From NCBI GenBank assembly GCA_050485745.1, contig JBJHBY010000048.1:1-17414 (forward strand): a stretch of DNA of 17,414 nucleotides, given 5' to 3'. Position 1 is the stretch's first letter. Every line of letters starts with the position of its first letter. The notes under the pieces were generated by a model. It was not told the origin of the DNA. It saw nothing but the letters and a program-made list of their open reading frames with translations, and made no database searches. Position numbers and translations under genes: made by a program. The stretch is from JBJHBY01 sp050485745. Lineage in GTDB: Bacteria > Pseudomonadota > Gammaproteobacteria > Pseudomonadales > CAMLJR01. Positions 7,672 through 14,172 of this stretch are shown piece after piece.

Positions 7672-7962
7672 GTGTCCTTTGCGCTCTATCGAAAATCCAT
7701 CCATTGCCCCAACTGCCACTACGAGGGTTCCGCCTCGCTCGCCGGCAACGGCGCCGGCATGTGGGTATTCCTGTTCGTGCTCGTGGCCGTCTCTCTCGTC
7801 CTGCCCGTCCTGTGGCTCGCCGTCGGCCTGGTAATCCTGGTCATGCTGCTGCGCCCCGCGAAACAGGTGTGCCCCTCCTGCAAGCATCCGCATCCCGTGC
7901 CGCTGGCGCAGTGGCAGCGGCAGAACCCGCCGGTCAAGTCGGACGATCAGTCAGGCGCTTGA
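7672..7962 (+). CDS. small membrane protein with split CxxC zinc ribbon, LITAF-like layout (96 aa); antisense moron
   Basis: This is the only convincing gene on the plus strand. It starts at GTG with GGAGG six bases upstream. The 96-residue product has HCPNC (C12, C15), a hydrophobic hairpin-sized stretch at about 30-60 (WVFLFVLVAVSLVLPVLWLA and on to VMLL, with a proline in the middle), then VCPSC (C67, C70) and a polar tail. Two CxxC pairs flanking a membrane-inserted segment is the layout of LITAF-like zinc ribbons, though sequence identity is not claimed. It is divergent from the gpZ-like gene (11 bases apart) and convergent with the GT chaperone frame, overlapping its end by 29 bases. 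It fills the only large gap in the tail operon, so it looks like an inserted accessory gene (moron) that may act on the host membrane. Function unknown. Confidence 0.7.
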   Translation: MSFALYRKSIHCPNCHYEGSASLAGNGAGMWVFLFVLVAVSLVLPVLWLAVGLVILVMLLRPAKQVCPSCKHPHPVPLAQWQRQNPPVKSDDQSGA

Positions 7963-8544
7963 TCATCGACTTGATGTCTTTCGACTGGCCCTGCGCCGCC
8001 AGGGCGTCCATGGCCAGTCTGTCCGCATCGCGCATCGCGCGTGCCCTGTCGATGGCGCCCACCAGCGCCCGGATGCGCGGCAGCGGATAATGCAGTACGG
8101 CCTCTAGTTCGTGGCCGTGGCTGACGAGGAGCTGGATGGTGTCCGCCCAGCCCCATTGCTGCGCGCTGCCGCGCTGTCGACGAAGCGCAGGATGACTGGG
8201 GCCAGGCGGCGGGCGAAAAAATCCGCGTTCACCTGGAACACGGTGATCGCCAGCTCCAGCAGCTCGTCCACCTGGCACTGCGTGCCGATGAACGCTTCGT
8301 CCTCATCGGTGGCCGCAGCGACGGCCGCGATGATCTGCTCCCCGTGATCGGCGAACAGATCGAGCAAAGCGGCCTTGTCGAGCTTGCGCGCGCCGGCGAC
8401 GCTGTCGGGCACCGCTCCTGACATGGGCTTGATCGCACGCGCAAAGCGCGCAATCTGCACCGGCACCATGGGCCTCACCTGGACCTCGCGCCCTCCGGCC
8501 TTGACGGTGACGGGCTCGCTGATGATGTCGTCGAGATCACTCAT
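7934..8544 (-). CDS. tail assembly chaperone, -1 frameshift fusion (gpGT-like, about 203 aa)
   Basis: Ribosomes that slip back one base at TTTTTTC (8221-8215) leave the 146-aa frame after residue 110 and read 93 more residues in the overlapping frame, ending at 7934. The extension reads RPPPGPSHPALRRQ and then WGWADTIQLLVSHGHELEAV, a pattern I recall from T-type extensions of tail chaperones, plus basic helices to KSMIKRLTDRPT. In lambda the G and GT proteins coat the tape measure and recruit tube subunits; the gene position, just before the tape-measure region, is right. The second frame has no plausible start of its own: its open frame begins inside the first frame, and its first part only shadows it. 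The frame relation is -1, as in lambda. Confidence 0.85.
8104..8544 (-). CDS. tail assembly chaperone, unshifted product (gpG-like, 146 aa)
   Basis: The zero-frame product has 146 residues (lambda gpG: 140). It begins MSDLDDIISEPVTVKAGGRE, a small beta part, then helices including LLDLFADHGEQIIAAVAAAT and DELLELAITVFQVNADFF. This DLFADHGE...AV--ATG/D layout is familiar from small chaperone-like proteins upstream of tape measures in Mu-like siphophages. The last 36 residues, after the slippery site, are low-complexity and end in a serine run, as expected for a tail that is dispensable when the frame shifts. It follows the tube gene, whose stop overlaps its ATG. It should act in the cytoplasm during tail assembly and be absent from the virion. 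Confidence 0.85.
   Translation of the reverse strand: MSDLDDIISEPVTVKAGGREVQVRPMVPVQIARFARAIKPMSGAVPDSVAGARKLDKAALLDLFADHGEQIIAAVAAATDEDEAFIGTQCQVDELLELAITVFQVNADFFARRLAPVILRFVDSAAARSNGAGRTPSSSSSATATN
8215..8221 (-). other. programmed -1 ribosomal frameshift site TTTTTTC
   Basis: In the chaperone frame the codons read GAT TTT TTC GCC, so the heptamer T TTT TTC fits the X XXY YYZ rule with correct phasing. Slipping back one base gives TTT TTT and then CGC CCG CCG, which opens the second frame for 93 residues. The downstream 60 bases are very GC-rich and can fold, but I did not compute a structure. Confidence 0.85.
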
Positions 8545-9332
8545 CAGGCGGCGTTCCCGTTGAGCAGTACGATGCGTCCGAACTGCCCCAGCTGCGCGTC
8601 CACGGGCCGCGCGTTGTCGACGAGCAGCGCACCTTCGATCGGCATCTGCGCCTCCTCGTCGTTGATCAACGGCAGATCCGAGAACGGATTGGTCTCGCCG
8701 CGGTACAGCTCGACCAACACCGGCTGGTTGCCCTGGGCGGTGTTGAGGCCCTCGAACCGATAGAAGCGCTCTGGGGCGGGCTGCGTGAACATGGCCACGT
8801 CGATCTGTGCGCCGTGATCGTAGGTGACTGGGAACGGCGCCTCCACGGAACCGGGCAAGCCAACGATCTCGATGCTGCCATGGGCCTTGTTGACGATGAA
8901 GTGTCCGGTCTCGGCTTCGGGGTCGTACTCGTCCAGATCGACCGGGGTTGAGGGCGTGCTGTCCTGGATGGCGACATTGGACACGTCTGCGTGGGGCAGG
9001 GAGTAGATGCCGCCGACCTCGAGGTCGGGGATGGTGTGGGTCGCGCTCGTGTCCGCAGCGCGGTCGAAACTCTGCCCGTAGAGTCCCATCGCCAGGTTCT
9101 GCTTGGAGAAGCGCTCCAGGACAAAGCGGAATCCGATATTGAGTTCCTGCGTCAGCCGCAGGTCCACTGAGCGCTGGCCAGTGTAGCTCTCGCGCTTCTC
9201 ACGCACCTGTCGCTGCGGTGTGAGCACCAGTTCCGGCACATTGCCCATCCACGCGAACTTGCCCGGCTGGCCGCTGGCCAGGCGCTGCGCCACCAGCAAC
9301 TTGCCCTGACCGGAAAAGTAGATCTCTGACAT
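8544..9332 (-). CDS. major tail tube protein (262 aa)
   Basis: The product forms the tube rings of the tail. It reads MSEIYFSGQGKLLVAQRLAS, then an NVPELVLTPQ stretch, a central LTQELNIGFRFVLERFSKQN and a C-terminal beta-rich part. The length, beta content and position between the terminator gene and the chaperone pair fit a siphophage major tail protein. The frame is open back to 9479, but that 49-residue extension is Arg/Cys-rich shadow of the terminator gene; ATG 9332 has a GAGAGGAA ribosome binding site about 9 bases upstream, so I start there. The start context closely resembles the internal capsid start at 11966, fitting a protein made in high amounts. The stop overlaps the next start. 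Confidence 0.85.
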   Translation of the reverse strand: MSEIYFSGQGKLLVAQRLASGQPGKFAWMGNVPELVLTPQRQVREKRESYTGQRSVDLRLTQELNIGFRFVLERFSKQNLAMGLYGQSFDRAADTSATHTIPDLEVGGIYSLPHADVSNVAIQDSTPSTPVDLDEYDPEAETGHFIVNKAHGSIEIVGLPGSVEAPFPVTYDHGAQIDVAMFTQPAPERFYRFEGLNTAQGNQPVLVELYRGETNPFSDLPLINDEEAQMPIEGALLVDNARPVDAQLGQFGRIVLLNGNAA

Positions 9333-9349
9333 GGTCTTGTTCCTCTCGT

Positions 9350-9814
9350 TCAGGGCGCCTTGTGCGGCGCGCCGTAAGTGTCGTAGTAGCGCACGTTGAA
9401 CGTGACACGCACGCTCACGTAGGCAGAGCCGTCGTCCGGGTACTCCACGGACCGACCGAACGGTTCGACAGAGCGGCACAGTCCGCCGAGTGTGCGGTCA
9501 TCAAAGCGCAGGCCTGCACGCTTGACGTCCGCGATAAGCCGCTGGGCGCGCACGTCGGAGTCCTCTCCGTTGTGCGTGATGTGACCGTCCACGTGCACCT
9601 GCAGGTCATTCGCGATGCGCGGGTAGCCAGAGAGCTCCGACTCCTCGTCACCGGAGAGCACCGACAGCACAACCGTCTCGTCGTCGTCCAGAAACGTGGT
9701 GCCCAGTTCCACACGATGGCCGGCGTCCGTGTGGTATCCGTTGTCCACGGTGATGTCTTCCATGCGCGCCTTCATGGCCGCCGAGATCCGCTCGCTGATG
9801 CTCTGCTCACTCAC
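9350..9814 (-). CDS. tail terminator protein (154 aa)
   Basis: A 154-residue acidic protein with an N-terminal helix (SISERISAAMKARMEDI), a central beta region (ANDLQVHVDGHITHNG) and an RAQRLIADVKRAG helix, ending in strands around YVSVRVTFNVRYYDTYGAP. This is the usual plan of gpU-like tail terminators, which cap the finished tail and dock to the neck. It sits between the FII-like gene and the tube gene, as expected. The start is GTG at 9814, overlapping the upstream stop by six bases, with a GAGGGTGA sequence upstream. Sequence similarity to a named family is not certain; position and fold pattern support the call. Confidence 0.72.
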   Translation of the reverse strand: MSEQSISERISAAMKARMEDITVDNGYHTDAGHRVELGTTFLDDDETVVLSVLSGDEESELSGYPRIANDLQVHVDGHITHNGEDSDVRAQRLIADVKRAGLRFDDRTLGGLCRSVEPFGRSVEYPDDGSAYVSVRVTFNVRYYDTYGAPHKAP

Positions 9815-10118
9815 GGACCGTCACCCTCACCACCGAACCGTCGTTCTCCACCTGGGCATCCACCGTGTAGGTCTCGTCGGACTCCAGCACGTGAATCGTG
9901 TCGCCTTTGCGTGGCAGCGGCCCCTCGGAGAGCAGCAGAGACAACTCCATGCGCCGCTGGACCATCGCCGCTTCGAACCCGACGCGCTGCACATCCCGAT
10001 CGACGATCACCCGCCGGGTGACCGCACCCCCGTCCTTGGGGGTGTGGGTGCACGGATCCGCGAATGTGTCGAAGACCCGGTCGTCCATGTTGCCCAGCGC
10101 TGCGGTGAAGCGGGACAT
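9807..10118 (-). CDS. head-tail joining protein, gpFII-like (103 aa)
   Basis: A 103-residue protein of the size of lambda gpFII (117). It has a short N-terminal helix (MSRFTAALGNMDDRVFDTFAD), a beta-rich middle (VTRRVIVDRDVQRVGFEAAM) and a typical PRKGDTIHVLESDETYTVDA strand pair; this KGD-(x)-hv-(x)-Y-V pattern is common in the FII/attachment family. The protein would form the last ring of the neck, to which the tail docks. It lies between the cement and terminator genes. The ATG at 10118 has no Shine-Dalgarno sequence: it follows the cement stop by nine bases reading TAACCCTAACCC, so translation probably depends on coupling. Confidence 0.75.
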   Translation of the reverse strand: MSRFTAALGNMDDRVFDTFADPCTHTPKDGGAVTRRVIVDRDVQRVGFEAAMVQRRMELSLLLSEGPLPRKGDTIHVLESDETYTVDAQVENDGSVVRVTVRE

Positions 10119-10127
10119 GGGTTAGGG

Positions 10128-10487
10128 TTAGCCCACAACTGCCGTGGCGATGCCGTCGAGGCGCACATGGATCGACGTGGCCGTGCTGGTGGCGGCCTTG
10201 GTCGCCACGCCGATGGGAAAGAATGCCGCGTTGGTCTTGTCGACGCGCTTCTCAGTGTTGTCCCAGAACACCCGCTCGCCGGCGGCGAAGTCCTTACCGC
10301 TCTCGGCCGCGGCCTTGGTCAGCTCGAACACGCCGACAACCTTGCCCTCGAACTCGGCCCCGGCATCTGCGGTGCCAAGCGCCACCACGAACAGGCCCTC
10401 GATCACGTATCCTTCGCCGGACGTCACGCCGCCGCTCGGGGCGGTCAGGGTGAGGGTGGAGCCCTCCTGGATGTAGTTCTTTGCCAT
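10128..10487 (-). CDS. capsid cement / decoration protein, DUF2190 family (119 aa)
   Basis: A 119-residue beta-rich protein of the DUF2190 family: MAKNYIQEGSTLTLTAPSGG, a VTSGEGYVIEGLFVVALG strand pair, a GVFELTKAA motif, and VFWDNTEKRV, followed by an IGVATKAATS stretch near the end. Members sit at the outside of the capsid and lock the expanded shell, the role of lambda gpD. It comes right after the capsid gene, the usual place. An AGAGGAT ribosome binding site lies about 8 bases before the ATG. A strong hairpin separates it from the capsid gene, which may set the ratio of the two proteins. Confidence 0.88.
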   Translation of the reverse strand: MAKNYIQEGSTLTLTAPSGGVTSGEGYVIEGLFVVALGTADAGAEFEGKVVGVFELTKAAAESGKDFAAGERVFWDNTEKRVDKTNAAFFPIGVATKAATSTATSIHVRLDGIATAVVG

Positions 10488-10517
10488 CTGTGTATCCTCT
10501 TGGTCAGTGTCTGCATG

Positions 10518-10548
10518 CCCCGGCCCGAAGGCCGGGGTCAGCTTTTTT
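10518..10548. terminator. strong hairpin with T-run: terminator-like towards plus, stable tetraloop on the minus transcript
   Basis: An eight-base perfect stem (CCCCGGCC / GGCCGGGG, 10518-10525 and 10530-10537) fills the gap between the capsid and cement genes. On the minus-strand RNA the loop is UUCG closed by C-G, an unusually stable tetraloop, but no U-run follows, so it is more likely a stability or processing element than a terminator for the late operon. On the plus strand it is followed, after five bases, by six T (10543-10548), giving an imperfect intrinsic terminator against antisense transcription. Confidence 0.6.
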
Positions 10549-10553
10549 CAGCC

Positions 10554-11966
10554 TCAACCGCCGGCGTTGGTCACCGCGCCGCGGTAGTCGACATCCGCCA
10601 CACCGAAGTCGAGGCGGCCCTTGAACATCGACCCGTCAACGGTGAAGCCTTCCATGCGCTCCAGGTAGGGTTCGCTCTGTCCGTCGAGGAACGCGACCTC
10701 GATGACCGGTGCTTCGTTAGGATCCGCGAACAGGTAGTATCGGTTGCCGGACAGGCGGGGCGTGTCGACGATGTCGCGCACCAGGCCGCGGCTGATGTTG
10801 GGGCGCCGCTGGTTCTTGGTGGCCTCGTCGTCGTACTCAGCCTCGTTGACCTTGCGGGCCAGACCGCCCAGGCCGATCGGGCCGAGCCAGATGGCGGGCC
10901 GGATGTCCAGGTAGTCGTTGCCGCCCACGTCCTTCTGCTGGGCCATGAGCACCCGCATGGCGTCCCAGCTCTCGGTGGAGTTCACCGCGCTGCTTGCTAC
11001 GTTATTGCGGTTGGCATGGAACAGCGGCTGGCCGTCGGACTGGGTGGGGCCGAGACCGGAGTTCTCGCCCAGCAGGGCGTAGACCGCGGCCTCCACCGTG
11101 CGCCGGCCTGAGCGGCCGATGTTGGCGGCCATGCCAAGGAAGGCGCCCAGATCGTCGTTGATCACCATCTGGCGGCTCATATTGACGATCAACCCTTTGG
11201 TATTGGCCTGGATGGTGGCCTTCTCGCCGTCTGCGATGGGGACGTTCTTGAACTCGCCGTTCTCGTTGACCACCTGCATGTTGCCGATGCTCGCCGAGCG
11301 ATAGCGGTGATGCGGGCGGAAGTCCGAAACGGAGCCGGTGGCGCAGAAGCGCGACCAGGTATCCTGGGCGGTGCGATACGCCTGCAGCATCGTCTTGTGC
11401 ATGGCGTCTTCCAGCAGGATCGGGAAGTCGCTGGTGGAGTGGGTGAAGGCTGCCCCCACCACTTCCATTTGGCTCATGCCCTTGGTGTTCACGCCGGCGC
11501 GATCCAGTGAGGCGCGGGCGAGATCCAGCAGGCGCATGCCGCGATAGGGGTTGCTGGCATCGACACTGGCCCGGATCTCCGGGGTGGCCACGGCGGCGCG
11601 CACCATCAGCGCGGCGCTCACGGCCTTGCGGCGCTTGTCGAGATCATCCTCGCCAGCCTCCACACGCGGAGCATAGCCCTGCGGGTTCAGCGGCTCAGCT
11701 CCCTCGGCGAGCTTGGCCAGCAGCTTCTGGCCCGCCTGGTCAGCCGTGATCTGCGTATCGCCCAGCACCTCGTGGTACAGGGCGCTCACGCCATCGCGGC
11801 CCAGGAAGGGCTTGAAGCGGGCCTCGATGTCCTTGTTGCGCGCCTGGATCTCGGCGCGCAACCGGGCCTCGGCGGCCTTCTCAATCTCGGTGACGTTGGT
11901 GGTGCCCTGCGGCTCGTTGGTGTTGCCGTCCGCCTGGGGCGCCGTGGCCTTGTCTTTCAGTGCCAT
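10554..11966 (-). CDS. major capsid protein from internal start (470 aa), nested in the fusion gene
   Basis: Within the fusion frame, ATG 11966 (residue 242, MALKDKATAPQ) is preceded by GAGAGG with eight bases spacing. The preceding codons are TAC AGA GAG GAA AGG ACC; AGA and AGG are rare in GC-rich genomes and here seem to be kept because they form the ribosome binding site. The product would hold the scaffold-like helix and the capsid domain without the protease, matching the need for hundreds of capsid subunits per protease. lambda makes its scaffold Nu3 from an in-frame internal start in protease gene C, a precedent for nested starts. Inferred from sequence; not shown to be used. Confidence 0.65.
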   Translation of the reverse strand: MALKDKATAPQADGNTNEPQGTTNVTEIEKAAEARLRAEIQARNKDIEARFKPFLGRDGVSALYHEVLGDTQITADQAGQKLLAKLAEGAEPLNPQGYAPRVEAGEDDLDKRRKAVSAALMVRAAVATPEIRASVDASNPYRGMRLLDLARASLDRAGVNTKGMSQMEVVGAAFTHSTSDFPILLEDAMHKTMLQAYRTAQDTWSRFCATGSVSDFRPHHRYRSASIGNMQVVNENGEFKNVPIADGEKATIQANTKGLIVNMSRQMVINDDLGAFLGMAANIGRSGRRTVEAAVYALLGENSGLGPTQSDGQPLFHANRNNVASSAVNSTESWDAMRVLMAQQKDVGGNDYLDIRPAIWLGPIGLGGLARKVNEAEYDDEATKNQRRPNISRGLVRDIVDTPRLSGNRYYLFADPNEAPVIEVAFLDGQSEPYLERMEGFTVDGSMFKGRLDFGVADVDYRGAVTNAGG

Positions 11967-12689
11967 GGTCCTTTCCTCTCTGTATGAAGCGGCGGGTGCC
12001 GCAGGGTGGTCGGCGGCCACTGCCGCCGGAACGTGAAAGCGATCCATGCGCAGGCTGGCCGCCGAGGCGATCTCCTGCACCATGGTGTCGGCGAAGCCTT
12101 CTTCGACGGCCTCGGCGGCGGTGTACCAGTGATCCTCGCCGTCCTGCAGGAGCTCCAGCATCTCGGCAATGGGGCGGCCGGTCTTCGCCGCGTAGCTGCT
12201 GGCCATCGCCTCGGCGTAGGTGTCGAGCACGTCGGCGTGCTCGCGCATGTCGCGGGCGTTGCCTACCGCGAATGACCACGGAGCGTGAATCATCATCAGC
12301 GTGTTGGCTGGCATCATGACCGTGTCGCCGGCCATGGCGATAAGGCTGGCGATGGAGACAGCGACGCCCTCGACCGTGACAGTCACGGCCGCCGGGTGTC
12401 GCTTGAGCGCGTTGTAGATGGCCAGACCGTCCGACACCGAGCCGCCGTAGCTGTTGAGGCGCACAGTGAGATACTCAACGCCATCGCCCAGGGCGCGCAG
12501 GTCGTCGATCAGGCGCTTGGCGGTGTTCGATTCCTCGGCGAACCAGTCCTCGCCGATGTCGCCGAAAATATCGATCTCGGCTTCGTTATCGGCGAGCGCC
12601 CGGGGGCCGCCGCGGGCGTGGATGCGATACCAGTCACGCCCGGAAGCGGGTGGGGCGCTGGCGCCCTGGCGGTGCGTTTTCTTCGTCAT
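10554..12689 (-). CDS. ClpP-like prohead protease fused to Mu gpT-like major capsid protein (711 aa)
   Basis: One frame encodes a protease and the capsid protein. Residues about 20-210 are ClpP-like: NSYGGSVSDGLAIYNAL (79-95), nucleophile S112 in EGVAVSIASLIAMAG, H135 in LMMIHAPWS, and D186 in GEDHWYTAAEAVEEG, which aligns with the ClpP aspartate region. A linker follows, then a charged helix (about 266-292) that could act as scaffold, and a Mu gpT-like capsid domain from about 345, including MSRQMVINDDLGAFLGMAA. Such protease/capsid fusions are known in phages. The frame is open to 12737, but ATG 12689 has GGAGGAG eight bases upstream, so I use it; this leaves a 56-base overlap with the portal gene. 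An internal start at 11966 can make the capsid part alone. Confidence 0.9.
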   Translation of the reverse strand: MTKKTHRQGASAPPASGRDWYRIHARGGPRALADNEAEIDIFGDIGEDWFAEESNTAKRLIDDLRALGDGVEYLTVRLNSYGGSVSDGLAIYNALKRHPAAVTVTVEGVAVSIASLIAMAGDTVMMPANTLMMIHAPWSFAVGNARDMREHADVLDTYAEAMASSYAAKTGRPIAEMLELLQDGEDHWYTAAEAVEEGFADTMVQEIASAASLRMDRFHVPAAVAADHPAAPAASYREERTMALKDKATAPQADGNTNEPQGTTNVTEIEKAAEARLRAEIQARNKDIEARFKPFLGRDGVSALYHEVLGDTQITADQAGQKLLAKLAEGAEPLNPQGYAPRVEAGEDDLDKRRKAVSAALMVRAAVATPEIRASVDASNPYRGMRLLDLARASLDRAGVNTKGMSQMEVVGAAFTHSTSDFPILLEDAMHKTMLQAYRTAQDTWSRFCATGSVSDFRPHHRYRSASIGNMQVVNENGEFKNVPIADGEKATIQANTKGLIVNMSRQMVINDDLGAFLGMAANIGRSGRRTVEAAVYALLGENSGLGPTQSDGQPLFHANRNNVASSAVNSTESWDAMRVLMAQQKDVGGNDYLDIRPAIWLGPIGLGGLARKVNEAEYDDEATKNQRRPNISRGLVRDIVDTPRLSGNRYYLFADPNEAPVIEVAFLDGQSEPYLERMEGFTVDGSMFKGRLDFGVADVDYRGAVTNAGG
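11975..11980 (-). promoter_or_regulatory. internal ribosome binding site for the capsid protein
   Basis: GAGAGG lies eight bases before ATG 11966 inside the protease-capsid frame, at the junction of the two domains. The tail tube gene has nearly the same start context (GAGAGGAA ... GACC ATG), as expected for two very abundant virion proteins. Confidence 0.65.
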
Positions 12690-14172
12690 CGTCGGTCTCC
12701 TCCAGCTCGATGCCAGCGTCCGTGGCGGGGTCGGCATCGCTGGCTACGTTGTGGCGGCGCAACTGCTCGCGCCAGTTCGCTTCCTGTTCGAGGACGTCGC
12801 GGGGGTTCTGTCCGCGGCGGCGGATGATCTCGGGGCCACTGGCGTGGACGTTGCGCTCCAGCCGCTCCAGAGCCTTGGCCTCTTTGTCGGGGTCGATCCA
12901 CGGCATTTGGGGCGGGATGAACAGGGCGTCGTCCACGGTCTCAAGCACCACGTCGGCCGGCACGCGCAACGTGCCGCTGGCGATGGCGGTGGCCACCATG
13001 TCCTCGTGCACGGGCATCACGAACTGCCCGATGAACTCGGACGCCAGCACGCCGTAGGCGCCATACCCCTCCACCAGCTCCTGGCGCTGCGCGGAGTAGG
13101 TGCCGTCGTAATCCTTGGTCGCGCTGGAGTAGTGCACGCGCGTGCCGCAGGCCACGGCACGCAGCTGGCCGCGGCGGTGGTTTTCCAGGTTGGTGTTGGG
13201 GCGGTTGGTGTCGATGGTGCCGATGGATTCGCCGATCTCCAGATCGTCGAACACCATGCCGGGGCGGAACTTGATGTCCCGGGGTTCCTCGTCGCCGCCA
13301 CCCTCGGGGTTGTACAGGGCCGGTGCGCCCTTGATGATGAACGCCGCCTTGCTCGCCGCGACCTTCGCGGCGATGCGCTCGGACTCCTCGTAGTCTTTGA
13401 TGTCGTCCAGGCGGGACAGCACGGAGGCGAATACGCTCACGCCGCGGATCTGGCCGATGCGGTCCACCATCTTCACGTGCAGCATCCGCTCGGCCGGCAC
13501 AGCCTTGAGGTCCTGAGGCTGGGCCAGGTAGAGGCGGTCGCCGGGGTGGGTCTTGTAGACGTGGTAGCGGGTCGGGCGGCCCCAGGCGTTGCGCTGCACG
13601 CCCATGACGATGTTGCGGCCGGCGTCGTTGTAGTCCATCGGCAGCAGGTCCGGCTCCATCAGCTCCAGGCTGTATGGCGTGCGGGTGCCGTGGTCCAGGG
13701 TGGCTATGGGGCCCGCAAGGCGCTGCGCCAGCGCCTCCCCGTCGCGGAACCAGGTGCGCGCAGCGAGACGCTGCGCCGAGGGCCAGTGGTGCTGCCAGGT
13801 CACCTCCGGGCGGCGTGACCAGTCCCGGTGCAGGGCAAGGATCTCGCGGGCGAACTCCTCGTGGATGCTGCCATCGGCACGCCGGGGCTGGGGCTCGATG
13901 CCGATGCCGTGGGGTCCCACGACGTTCTGCACCAGGACGTCGAGAATCCCGCGCGCCAGGTCGTGGTTCTGCTCCAGGTGCCGGGCCTGCTCGCGCAGGC
14001 TGGTGCCGGCGCGCAGCACCGCGGCGTCCCCGCTGCCCGCCTCACGCCGGCCCTTGCGGTAGCGCGAGGGCTTCGCAGCCTCGTAGTAGGACAACACACG
14101 GCGCGCGTGTGCCCGGCGCATGGCCCGCTCCGGGGAGAGGTACGCGACGACCCTGTCGATGAGGTTACCCAT
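12634..14172 (-). CDS. portal protein, lambda gpB family (512 aa)
   Basis: The portal forms the ring at one capsid vertex through which DNA enters and leaves. The 512 residues (lambda gpB: 533) begin with a basic region and a Tyr-rich YYEAAKPSRYRKGRREAGSG, then SLREQARHLEQNHDLARGIL and DVLVQNVVGPHGIGIEPQP, a pattern typical of lambda-type portals, with ARTWFRDGEALAQRLAG and HVKMVDRIGQIRGVSVFASV further on. The C-terminal part is acidic (ELEETDDDEENAPPG) and overlaps the protease start by 56 bases. ATG 14172 overlaps the end of the gpW-like gene by 8 bases. No truncation is seen. Confidence 0.93.
   Translation of the reverse strand: MGNLIDRVVAYLSPERAMRRAHARRVLSYYEAAKPSRYRKGRREAGSGDAAVLRAGTSLREQARHLEQNHDLARGILDVLVQNVVGPHGIGIEPQPRRADGSIHEEFAREILALHRDWSRRPEVTWQHHWPSAQRLAARTWFRDGEALAQRLAGPIATLDHGTRTPYSLELMEPDLLPMDYNDAGRNIVMGVQRNAWGRPTRYHVYKTHPGDRLYLAQPQDLKAVPAERMLHVKMVDRIGQIRGVSVFASVLSRLDDIKDYEESERIAAKVAASKAAFIIKGAPALYNPEGGGDEEPRDIKFRPGMVFDDLEIGESIGTIDTNRPNTNLENHRRGQLRAVACGTRVHYSSATKDYDGTYSAQRQELVEGYGAYGVLASEFIGQFVMPVHEDMVATAIASGTLRVPADVVLETVDDALFIPPQMPWIDPDKEAKALERLERNVHASGPEIIRRRGQNPRDVLEQEANWREQLRRHNVASDADPATDAGIELEETDDDEENAPPGRQRPTRFRA

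Noticed and set aside
9333..9479. 49-residue N-terminal extension of the tail tube protein
   Set aside because: The stretch is rich in Arg and Cys and shadows the end of the terminator gene; a good ribosome binding site supports ATG 9332.
10119..10131. Telomere-like CTAACCCTAACCC repeat
   Set aside because: Only two units, explained by a stop codon doubled before the next start; no sign of a telomere or longer array.
9696..11111. Plus-strand open frame (471 aa) across five minus-strand genes
   Set aside because: Antisense shadow of the terminator, FII, cement and capsid genes; it runs through the intergenic hairpin and has no protein-like pattern.
12690..12737. 16-residue N-terminal extension of the protease-capsid fusion
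   Set aside because: ATG 12689 has GGAGGAG at ideal spacing, while the upstream ATG has none.
12454..13818. Plus-strand open frame (454 aa) opposite the portal
   Set aside because: Antisense shadow produced by GC-rich codons; composition is Val/Gly/His/Leu-rich without motifs.
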